DNA of 50,432 nucleotides from Candidatus Heimdallarchaeota archaeon (lineage in GTDB: Archaea > Asgardarchaeota > Heimdallarchaeia > Heimdallarchaeales > Heimdallarchaeaceae): the NCBI GenBank assembly GCA_019894795.1, contig JAGXNV010000002.1, positions 1-50,432 of the forward strand, written 5' to 3'. The position numbers and the translations under genes were made by a program. Below the pieces are notes generated by a model. The model had not been told where the DNA came from. It saw only the letters and a list, made by a program, of their open reading frames with translations, and ran no database searches. Below, one piece after another: positions 9,645 to 18,314 of the stretch. The stretch's first letter is position 1. Each line of letters starts with the position of its first letter.

Positions 9645-10241
9645 ATGACTAACTTCATCCAAAGAACATCTCAGACAATTCGCAGAAAGCTTGGCTATCC
9701 AGAGACATCGATACTGGTTATGGGTAACAATCTTCCCGCAACACGTAACCGTGTTTTGCTTATGCGTTCTAATACTTCCTTAAATGAATTTATCATTGAC
9801 AGTTGCTTGAATGAGCTTCCATACACTGAGAAACTTAAATTTAAACCAAAGCAATTTAATCCCTTTGAAGGCATTCTCTATCTCATTGACGCAACAAAGG
9901 AGGAAATGATTAAACATGAACGTAATTATTTCTGGGAGAAAATTATTTGGGACGAAACAGTTGAAGATCTTCCAATTGCTGTTTGTGCTTATAACACTAA
10001 TCTACAAGGAGCTTTGACTAGAGGCGAATTAATAGAAACTATGTCTCTCATACGTTTAACAGATCGTATTTGGAACCTCTTTGAAGTTCCAGATGTAGAT
10101 TCATTAGTTGGCTCTCTAAAATGGATGAAAAAAATAATCCACATGGGTTATATCAAACCTTGGGCGGAAAAAGAACAATTATTAGAAAAAATACAACCTA
10201 TTCAAGTTCAATTTCCTTCAGAAGAAGAAAATAATCAATAA
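9645..10241 (+). CDS. Arf/Ras-like GTPase-fold protein lacking P-loop (pseudo-GTPase)
   Basis: 'GILYLIDATKEEMIKHERNYFWEKIIWDETVEDLPIAVCAYNTNLQGALTRGELIETMSLIRLTDRIWNLFEVPDVDSLVGSLKWMKKII' parallels the Arf C-terminal half (…VFVVDSND…LLVFANKQDLPxA…GLDWL); no GxxxxGK[ST], NKxD replaced by NTNL. Confidence 0.6.
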   Translation: MTNFIQRTSQTIRRKLGYPETSILVMGNNLPATRNRVLLMRSNTSLNEFIIDSCLNELPYTEKLKFKPKQFNPFEGILYLIDATKEEMIKHERNYFWEKIIWDETVEDLPIAVCAYNTNLQGALTRGELIETMSLIRLTDRIWNLFEVPDVDSLVGSLKWMKKIIHMGYIKPWAEKEQLLEKIQPIQVQFPSEEENNQ

Positions 10242-10258
10242 AATAAGAGGAATGTACA

Positions 10259-11806
10259 ATGACAATTTCAATTGAAAAAATAATGAAGGATGGATACTCA
10301 GGTTATTCAGTTCGTTCAATACTGATGAATCCAGAATTCCGAGATAGAGTTTCTAAAGACGTCACAGTTCGTGGTAATGAAGGTGGGAAAAACCTTGTAA
10401 TGGATAAACTAGCTGTTGGTGGAAAAGTCTTACTTACTGGTCCAACTGGTGAAGCTAAAACTCTTTTTGCAAGAGTCTTGCTTGACCATATTGTTAGAGA
10501 AATTAACAATTTCAAATATCATATAGGTGGTTGCCCCTTCTTAGAAGATGCAGGATATATCGTTGACATCATTAACAATTTCCAATCTAATCCTTTTGCA
10601 GGAATTAGAGTTATGCAATCTCTTTGCCCTTATTGTAGACAAAAAATCGAGAAAATTCTATCAGATGGAGAAAGCTCCGTACAATTAGATAGTACCAATA
10701 GTATTCTTGAAATCTCTCCAAAAGAGATAGTAAGCAGATTGGGAAAACTAGAAACTACAAAAACAATAGTTAGAAGAGCACAGCTTGATCCAAGAAACGA
10801 TCCTGAAAGTCTCTATATGTTGCTTGCAGGTGTTGAGAACTTAGAAGAGTTATTTGGTAAAGAAACTCAAACTACCTACGCTGCTACTTCACACAAAGTA
10901 GGAGTTCTTTCGCATGGTATACTAGTTGTAAATGAAATTCAAAGACTTCCACTAACCCTATTAGAATCTCTAATGGGTTTTCTAGAAGAACCAATGGGTA
11001 TCAAATATAACATACAAGGAGAACCAGTCTATATCGATGGAGCAGTAATCTTTACTTCTAACGCACCTTTGACAGTTTTTGGTGAAGAAAGTCAGCCTAT
11101 CATCAATCGTATTCCTGAAGTACTTTGGCCAGCACGTTCTGTTGAAAGTAGAGAACAGATTATACGTGATATGTTTGAAGAGCAAATAGTGCTATCAAGC
11201 AAGAAAATCACAGCTAATCCTTCTATAATTCAATTACATGAATTAGGAAAAGAAACAACAGATTTTGTTAGTAGACTTGCAGTAGGCTTTCTAGCATATC
11301 TTGGAAACAATTCATTACCTTCAAGCTTAAAAGCAAAGGATGTTCGTTCAGAAAGTCGCATGGCTCGTACGGATTTCTATTCTGGTCTCGACGAAATCCA
11401 CGATCCACAAAGAAATCCTCACATTGACTTACGTACCATGAACAATATCATCGGTGAGACAGTACTCTTGCAAGCCAGAGAAGTTGATACAGATATCAAT
11501 GTTATAACTTTAGAAAAATTGCGAAGTACAATTAATGCTTACGATGTACCCGTTTCAATGTTAAATGATGCTCTTCAACAGATTAAAATTCTGTTAAGAA
11601 CCTCAATAAAAGAGTCTGAAGTTTCAATAAGTGTCCAAGATATATCTGAAGATATTTCAAAAATGAAAGCACTCAGTGATGAGGAACTGGCTGATTTAAT
11701 TGTAAAATTTGAAGGTTTAGACAAATACAAAGATAACGTTAGAACAGAAATAATTGAAAGTCTAAAATCATCTTACGAGCAATTATTAAGAGTAGATTAC
11801 ATCTAG
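10259..11806 (+). CDS. MoxR/magnesium-chelatase-like AAA+ ATPase with Cys-containing insertion
   Basis: Walker A LLTGPTGEAKTLFARVL, Walker B-like GILVVNEIQRLPLTLLESLMGFLEEP, sensor-1 AVIFTSNAPL; insertion HIGGCPF...LCPYCRQK. Confidence 0.87.
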   Translation: MTISIEKIMKDGYSGYSVRSILMNPEFRDRVSKDVTVRGNEGGKNLVMDKLAVGGKVLLTGPTGEAKTLFARVLLDHIVREINNFKYHIGGCPFLEDAGYIVDIINNFQSNPFAGIRVMQSLCPYCRQKIEKILSDGESSVQLDSTNSILEISPKEIVSRLGKLETTKTIVRRAQLDPRNDPESLYMLLAGVENLEELFGKETQTTYAATSHKVGVLSHGILVVNEIQRLPLTLLESLMGFLEEPMGIKYNIQGEPVYIDGAVIFTSNAPLTVFGEESQPIINRIPEVLWPARSVESREQIIRDMFEEQIVLSSKKITANPSIIQLHELGKETTDFVSRLAVGFLAYLGNNSLPSSLKAKDVRSESRMARTDFYSGLDEIHDPQRNPHIDLRTMNNIIGETVLLQAREVDTDINVITLEKLRSTINAYDVPVSMLNDALQQIKILLRTSIKESEVSISVQDISEDISKMKALSDEELADLIVKFEGLDKYKDNVRTEIIESLKSSYEQLLRVDYI

Positions 11807-11842
11807 AAAGGCATCTACTAGTACCCTAATGGAGATAATAAC

Positions 11843-13228
11843 ATGCCCCACCGAATAAATTTCATCACAGCGGAAGAATTCACTGATCCGATTCAGCAAT
11901 ATGGTGATGTGGAGTTCATCTTAGATTTTGAGGATGCAGCTCAAGTTCTGAGGTTATGGCGTAACCCACACTTAGGACGAAGCTCTCGTGAAGGAGCTGT
12001 TCTTTCACTTGCAGCTAAAAATGCTGTAGCTATGGAGAACATAGTTCAAAAGATAATGACCACCTATTTAACAGCTCAACAAGAGGAACGCCTGATAAAC
12101 GAGCTCAAACTCTTGCGTTTCATGGGTGATAGGATTCTTCCAGACGTTTTGGAAAGAGTAAACCGCAACGAACTTCAAACCCTTGAAGAGATTCTTAAGT
12201 ATATTCAAGACCTTCTTCGTAATCTCAAATATGAAGGGTCTGTTGATTTAGATCAGCTTGCTGAGAAACTCAACCAATTACAAGAGATAATTGATATAGA
12301 AATAACGGATGCTTTTGGTCGAAAGAAAAGAATATCACGAGAAAGTGTTATGGATTTACTTGGGAAAATTCTTGGACGCTTTCTACTAAAACAAATTTCT
12401 GTAGCACCTATAGATGAAGTGCAAAAGAGACCTAGAGGTACAATTAGACTCAGAGAAACATACAAGAGTGCTATTCTTAGTTCCCAGAATATTCCACCTA
12501 CATCAGTTAAACAAGAGGATATCGTTAGGGTGAAAAAAGATAGACGATCACTTGTGTATCTTATCGTAGATATGAGCCAATCAATGAACAAGGCTGTTTT
12601 TGAAGGTAAAATGTCAAGACTGGATGGGGGTCTTCTTACAAGTTTAAGTTTATATTATTACTTCAAGATAATGAACAGACGAAAAAGGAAAAGATTTGAC
12701 ATGTTTAAACTTGCTGTAGTTCCTGTTAGACAGAACCCAACTGTTGTAGACGACGATAGTAAGATGGAAAACTATCTTCTTACTGCTGAAGCAAGAGGTA
12801 AAACTTACATGGTTCAAGCAGTTCAAACAGCAATTGAACATGCAAAGAAACAGCATACTGATAAAAACATTGATGTATATTTCACTATTGTTACAGATGG
12901 TATGCCTAATGTGCCTATATTTCCATATAATTATCGAAAGAATACAGATTTACAGAAGTACTTCTCAGAAATTCAAACTAAAACAAGACCAGAGACTATT
13001 GATTGTTTGATTCAACTTAATGGTATCTTTAAACATCTTAAGAATGAACGGACAAGAAACTGGAACATCTCTTACTTCCTTATGGGCACAGAATCTTTGA
13101 GAAATAAGGAAATTTTTCTCCATACTAAACAGATGCTGAAAGGCATAACACGACCTATACTTATTGATCCAGCTCAAATAAAGAGGCTAGGAGAACAGAT
13201 CCTAAGGGAGAGTCTAATACATGCTTAA
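11843..13228 (+). CDS. von Willebrand factor A (vWA) domain protein
   Basis: MIDAS DMSQS in LVYLIVDMSQSMN, downstream GKTYM Thr and IVTDGMPN Asp; immediately follows MoxR-like ATPase. Confidence 0.87.
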   Translation: MPHRINFITAEEFTDPIQQYGDVEFILDFEDAAQVLRLWRNPHLGRSSREGAVLSLAAKNAVAMENIVQKIMTTYLTAQQEERLINELKLLRFMGDRILPDVLERVNRNELQTLEEILKYIQDLLRNLKYEGSVDLDQLAEKLNQLQEIIDIEITDAFGRKKRISRESVMDLLGKILGRFLLKQISVAPIDEVQKRPRGTIRLRETYKSAILSSQNIPPTSVKQEDIVRVKKDRRSLVYLIVDMSQSMNKAVFEGKMSRLDGGLLTSLSLYYYFKIMNRRKRKRFDMFKLAVVPVRQNPTVVDDDSKMENYLLTAEARGKTYMVQAVQTAIEHAKKQHTDKNIDVYFTIVTDGMPNVPIFPYNYRKNTDLQKYFSEIQTKTRPETIDCLIQLNGIFKHLKNERTRNWNISYFLMGTESLRNKEIFLHTKQMLKGITRPILIDPAQIKRLGEQILRESLIHA

Positions 13229-14801
13229 GATAAAAACAGAATTTGATGAGATTGTGCGAGTTTACAACCTTGCAAGAAATGATTTTAAACATCTTGTAGG
13301 AGCCACTCCTGAAAATTATCGTGTATTACTCTTCGTTGATCCAGATCTCCACGTTTCTGTTAATAGAGTTGTGGAAATTACAGGAACACCTCAAGCTATT
13401 CTAACTGCTGAGCAAATTACTCATCTTAAATCTGCACGCATAAATGATTTCTTACCTACTGGAAAGGAAACTATTTACAATTCCCTTCCAACTCTCATTT
13501 ATCTTTCTGCTCCTTCTTATGAGTTAAACAAAGAAGAAGAATTTACTCTTAGAGTGATGTTCATCCATGCTTTTGCTCATGCATACATGAACGAGAAAAC
13601 TGAATCCAATTCAGCACGAACCCTTTCAAGGCTCTATCAAATTGATATTGTTCTTAAAGAATTGATGACAAATAACGTATTTCAATTAAATAAAGAATCA
13701 GCTGATGGTCATGCTTGGGCTTGGCAATATTTCCAAGATCTTATCGGTGTAATCCGCTTATTCACTGAGTCAAATGTAGAAGATTTTTATACTCCTCCTG
13801 AAATTGCGCGAAAATACACTTTATTCAACAATTTCTCGATTGAAGCGATTAATTATTTATCTGAAAGAGCAAAAGTTTCCAGGAAAAAACACCTCCACGA
13901 ACTAATCGATGAAGGTTTTGCCCACTATGTACAAGCAAAGGGGATCGAATATCTAGTAGAATCAGGCGATTATGAGTTCAAGAAGTCAGATGAGGATAAA
14001 GAACCAAAACTTCCAAATGAATTGAAAGCATTTTTAGCTCCTCCTATCGGTGAGTTTAGTTTAGCCGTAATAAAGAGACTAGCAAGAAAAATTGAGAATG
14101 AAGAGGAGTTATTCAATAAATTGTTCAGTTACAAATCTGATTATGAATTATTGGAAGAATTTACTTGGGATGAAGTAAAAGATATGCTCGCTGTTAACAA
14201 GAACCTTCACTCTGAAGGTGTAGTAAATAAATGGCATTCCTCAAAAAGTAGATGGACTGATATCTGGTCTGTTTATGCTTATGGTTGGCGAATTATTGAA
14301 GAATATACTAGAAAAATACATCGAAAGAAATTTTCTACATTTGGTCAATTGCAAGATGACAAACCAAGAATAGAATCAAAAGGATACGTGAAGGTTGATC
14401 AAAAGAAAGTTTATGTCTTTGAAGTCAACGATAATGGAATTGGTATAGATCAACTTGTAATCCTACATAATCATATGGCTCTCTATAGAGATGATTTTAA
14501 AACGATTCTTCCTGCTTTTGCTGACGTTATAGTATTCAAAAAGATTGGTGGAATTCATGTTTCAACTTTATTTGCAGTTCATAAAACCAAACATCAACCA
14601 CTATCTCCCTATAATTTACCTGTAGTAACTAGAGCTGTTCAAGTTACTAAAAGAAAAGATGCTTATCAGTTTGATTTAGATGAAGAATCAGAAGATAAAG
14701 TTGATGTGAGTGATGTAGATTATACTTATTTACGCAAATTAACGCAACCTCAAAGAGGAGCTATTGCATATCTAATAAAAGAAGGGATGTTTGAACTATG
14801 A
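13221..14801 (+). CDS. Uncharacterised protein, degenerate gluzincin-like metallopeptidase core
   Basis: 'FIHAFAHAYMNE' (HxxxH lacking the catalytic Glu) and 'ELIDEGFAHYVQAKG' (E-G-[FL]-A-x-Y-V third-ligand motif); overlaps upstream vWA gene by 8 nt. Confidence 0.5.
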   Translation: MLKIKTEFDEIVRVYNLARNDFKHLVGATPENYRVLLFVDPDLHVSVNRVVEITGTPQAILTAEQITHLKSARINDFLPTGKETIYNSLPTLIYLSAPSYELNKEEEFTLRVMFIHAFAHAYMNEKTESNSARTLSRLYQIDIVLKELMTNNVFQLNKESADGHAWAWQYFQDLIGVIRLFTESNVEDFYTPPEIARKYTLFNNFSIEAINYLSERAKVSRKKHLHELIDEGFAHYVQAKGIEYLVESGDYEFKKSDEDKEPKLPNELKAFLAPPIGEFSLAVIKRLARKIENEEELFNKLFSYKSDYELLEEFTWDEVKDMLAVNKNLHSEGVVNKWHSSKSRWTDIWSVYAYGWRIIEEYTRKIHRKKFSTFGQLQDDKPRIESKGYVKVDQKKVYVFEVNDNGIGIDQLVILHNHMALYRDDFKTILPAFADVIVFKKIGGIHVSTLFAVHKTKHQPLSPYNLPVVTRAVQVTKRKDAYQFDLDEESEDKVDVSDVDYTYLRKLTQPQRGAIAYLIKEGMFEL

Positions 14802-15571
14802 GTATTATACACTTCTTAAAAGGACTAAGTATGGGTCGGAAACTACAGAGTCATGAACCTTTAGATCGTGCTCATTTTGCACTATTTCAACAGATCAAGG
14901 GAAAAACTAAAACAGTTGGTAAACTTCTTCCTCTATTACAAGATTCTGATTGGAACGTAAGGAACGCTGCTGCTTCATCTATAATCTTCCTTGCTTCCAA
15001 ATATCCTGAAGCAAAGGATGAGGTTCTATCGCATTTACACAACATTGTGGAAACAAGTTCTTTATCCATCAAGCTTTCGATTTTGGAAATAATTGGGAAA
15101 CTCAAGCATTATGATTCTAAACCTTATCTCGTTAAGATACTTGAGGACAGTGGTTACGATTTGCAATATGCAGCAATAAGAGCTATTGGCTATTTAGACG
15201 ATGTTGACGTTCTATATCCTCTCAAAAACGTTGTATATGTCAAAGATTACATAACAAGACGAGCTGCTTTGCTTTCAGTAATTAGAATAACTAACTCTGT
15301 AAATGAGGATGAAATATTAGCGAAACTAACCCCCCACATTCATCTGATAATTGAATCTTACATTGAATTAAATAAGTTAGATGAAGTTATGCTAAAAATA
15401 CTAGATTATGGAGACGAAGAAGCTTTCCCAGATATGAAGGGGTATTCAGAATCTGAAATTGTAAAACTTGAATCACTTATAGAAACTAAAGATTATAGTG
15501 TGGAAATGTATCAAAACTTTGCAAAATTAATTTATCCTACATATTTCCCCATTGTAGAAACTTTGGAATAA
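14798..15571 (+). CDS. HEAT-repeat protein
   Basis: LLPLLQDSDWNVRNAAASSIIFLA / LVKILEDSGYDLQYAAIRAIGYLDD / VKDYITRRAALLSVIRI repeats; ATGA overlap with upstream gene. Confidence 0.8.
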   Translation: MSIIHFLKGLSMGRKLQSHEPLDRAHFALFQQIKGKTKTVGKLLPLLQDSDWNVRNAAASSIIFLASKYPEAKDEVLSHLHNIVETSSLSIKLSILEIIGKLKHYDSKPYLVKILEDSGYDLQYAAIRAIGYLDDVDVLYPLKNVVYVKDYITRRAALLSVIRITNSVNEDEILAKLTPHIHLIIESYIELNKLDEVMLKILDYGDEEAFPDMKGYSESEIVKLESLIETKDYSVEMYQNFAKLIYPTYFPIVETLE

Positions 15572-15580
15572 ACAGATAAT

Positions 15581-15828
15581 CTAATTTTCAATTTTTTTAG
15601 CACAGTATTCAACAAAGTCCTTTTTTATTCCTTTTGCTTTTTCTTCTCCTTTCCATTTCTTCCATACATATTCGCACACTTCTTCAAGAATAGATGAAAA
15701 CACGTAGTCACAAGAGTATATCCCATCATTCGATCATGAATTAGGCGTGAATCTAAACTACTCAAAGCCCTACTAAGATGAGGATGTTTATTTTTGATAT
15801 TTTTTTGGTTTTTGTATGGATTTTTCAC
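15581..15828 (-). pseudogene. Frameshifted small conserved-looking ORF
   Basis: Minus strand: MKNPYKNQKNIKNKHPHLSRALSSLDSRLIHDRMMGYTLV, then after a frame change ...VFSSILEEVCEYVWKKWKGEEKAKGIKKDFVEYCAKKIEN* (stop at 15581-15583). Confidence 0.45.
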
Positions 15829-15939
15829 TTGCTATAATTATATTCTCCCGTTAATATATTATGTTCCGACTATTTAACAACAAGCAATAAACCTTCAAAA
15901 GTTAATTAGCAAAGATAAATACCCCAACAGTAATTCAAT

Positions 15940-16143
15940 CTACCTAGCGCTTCTTATTTTATCTTTAGTTTCATATACTGCGCAAATTCTGCTCATTCCT
16001 TTATCTTCATGGTCAAGCTTGTACCAGGCTAATATTCTACCTTCAGGTGCTTCAAGTTCTTTAAAAACTGACTTAAGATAATTAAGAACACCTTCTGTTT
16101 CGAGTTCTTTTTCGGGAACATCGAAATAGTTGAAGAATTTCAT
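15940..16143 (-). CDS. Small hypothetical protein (67 aa)
   Basis: Isolated ORF with protein-like composition; no family recognised. Confidence 0.5.
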   Translation of the reverse strand: MKFFNYFDVPEKELETEGVLNYLKSVFKELEAPEGRILAWYKLDHEDKGMSRICAVYETKDKIRSAR

Positions 16144-16331
16144 AGAAACTGATTCCGTTTTATGCTACTAAAAAACATGTATTACAAGAATGATACACAC
16201 TGTGTGGATTAGCACAAGTAAACTTTCTGTAAAGAATACCTGTGGGTTCGTAACTCTTCTAATCTTCATGTTTATATGTCGAAATAGTTCTTATAAATAA
16301 GCAGATTTTTCAATATTCAATAGAAGAGTGA

Positions 16332-18314
16332 TTGAAGATGCCTTTAGATATAAAAACCGCGATGAAACCTAGGGGAGATCAACCCAATGCTATAAAACAA
16401 CTTGTAGACGGAATCAGTAAAGGAAATAAATTTCAAACACTTCTAGGGGTTACTGGTTCTGGTAAAACTGCAACAATATCTTGGGTTATTGACAAAATTA
16501 AGAAGCCTACCTTGATCATTGGCCCTAACAAGACTTTAGTTGCTCAGCTTTTTGGTGAATTCAAGACTTTTTTCCCATCTGCAAGTGTCAATTACTATGT
16601 CTCCTTTTATGATTATTATCAGCCCGAAGCCTACCTTCCTTCGAAGGATATGTATATTGAGAAAGATGTAGATATCAATGAGGAAATTGAGCGGCTTCGA
16701 CATACGGCTTTAGAAGCCCTTGCCACTCGTGATGATGTAATTGTTTGTGCATCCGTTTCTTGCATTTATGGTACTGGCCCTCCTGAATTATATCGTTCAA
16801 ACCGAATAAGCCTTAACATAGGTGATAGTATCGATAGACAAAAATTAATGCTTGAGCTTGTCAAAAATCAATATCAGCGTAATGATGTTGCACTATCTCG
16901 TAAGTGCTTTAGGGTTCGAGGTGATTCTATTGACATCTTTCCCTTATATGGAGATTATGTATACCGTATAGAATTTTTTGGAGATGAAATTGAGCGATTA
17001 ACTGCTCGTCATCCTGTTTCAGCAGAGAAACTTAAAGAATATGAACACTTGTCAATCTTTCCAGGAACACAATATCTAGCTAACGATGCTTACTTTGAAA
17101 GCGCTTTAGAGGATATATCTGTTGAGCTTGATATGCGTTTAGCTGAACTAGAGAAAGAAGAAAAAGTAGTAGAAAGACATCGATTAAAGCAAAGAGCGCT
17201 CTACGATTTAGAGCTGTTAAGGGAAACTGGTTCTTGCCCCGGTATTGAAAACTATTCTAGACATTTTGATAGAAGAAAACCAGGCGAACAGCCTTTTACA
17301 CTTCTTGACCATTTTCCAGAAGATTTTCTCCTAATTATTGATGAATCACATTTGACAATCCCTCAAGTGAGAGGTATGTATGGAGGAGACCATTCACGTA
17401 AGAAGAATCTGATTGAATATGGTTTTAGACTCCCCTCCGCAGCAGATAATCGACCGTTTAAGTTTGATGAATTCAGTGCTTATATGAAAACCGCCATTTT
17501 TACAAGTGCTACTCCAGGTCCTTATGAATTTGAAGTTTCAAATCAAGTTGTCGAACAAATTATACGCCCTACAGGACTAATTGATCCAAAAATAGATGTA
17601 AGAAAAACCAATGGGCAAATAATTGACTTAGTAAGCGAGATTAATCAACGGACAAGTCAAGGTGAAAGAGTATTGGTTACAACATTGACTAAAAAAAACG
17701 CCGAAACTTTATCAGATTACCTGCTAGATATGAAGATCAAATCCGTTTATCTTCATCATGAGGTGAATACTTTGGAAAGAATTGAAATCCTCCGCGATCT
17801 ACGTTTAGGCAAATATGATGTTGTTGTGGGTATTAATCTTCTACGTGAAGGTTTAGATTTGCCAGAAGTAGCTCTAGTTGCTATCCTTGATGCAGATAAA
17901 GAAGGCTTTCTGCGTTCACGAAGCTCATTAATACAGTTAATGGGTCGGGCTAGCAGAAATGTTCATGGAAGTGTTATTCTATATGCAGACAATCTAACTG
18001 GTTCTATGAAGGCGGCTATTGCTGAAAATAATCGCAGAAGAAGAATTCAACGGGATTACAATAAACAACATGGAATCAAACCTACTACAATTAGAAAGGA
18101 AGTTAAATCAATAGTAGAGCATTTAATGCAGATTACTCCAAAAGAAGAAGAGAAAATCGAAGTACCCAAAGACCTTACAAAAGAAGATCTACTATATGTT
18201 ATTGAGGATTTAACTGGTCAAATGGCAGAGGCTGCTGGAAAATTAGATTTCGAAAAAGCTGCACTTTTTCGTGATAAAATTAGAGAACTAGAGAAATTGG
18301 TGGAGAACAGATGA
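16332..18314 (+). CDS. uvrB: Excinuclease ABC subunit B
   Basis: RGDQPNAIKQLVDG, GVTGSGKTATISWVI, YYQPEAYLPSKDMYIEKD, LREGLDLPEVALVAILDADKEGFLRS, C-terminal UVR motif; likely true start ATG 16338. Confidence 0.97.
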   Translation: MKMPLDIKTAMKPRGDQPNAIKQLVDGISKGNKFQTLLGVTGSGKTATISWVIDKIKKPTLIIGPNKTLVAQLFGEFKTFFPSASVNYYVSFYDYYQPEAYLPSKDMYIEKDVDINEEIERLRHTALEALATRDDVIVCASVSCIYGTGPPELYRSNRISLNIGDSIDRQKLMLELVKNQYQRNDVALSRKCFRVRGDSIDIFPLYGDYVYRIEFFGDEIERLTARHPVSAEKLKEYEHLSIFPGTQYLANDAYFESALEDISVELDMRLAELEKEEKVVERHRLKQRALYDLELLRETGSCPGIENYSRHFDRRKPGEQPFTLLDHFPEDFLLIIDESHLTIPQVRGMYGGDHSRKKNLIEYGFRLPSAADNRPFKFDEFSAYMKTAIFTSATPGPYEFEVSNQVVEQIIRPTGLIDPKIDVRKTNGQIIDLVSEINQRTSQGERVLVTTLTKKNAETLSDYLLDMKIKSVYLHHEVNTLERIEILRDLRLGKYDVVVGINLLREGLDLPEVALVAILDADKEGFLRSRSSLIQLMGRASRNVHGSVILYADNLTGSMKAAIAENNRRRRIQRDYNKQHGIKPTTIRKEVKSIVEHLMQITPKEEEKIEVPKDLTKEDLLYVIEDLTGQMAEAAGKLDFEKAALFRDKIRELEKLVENR

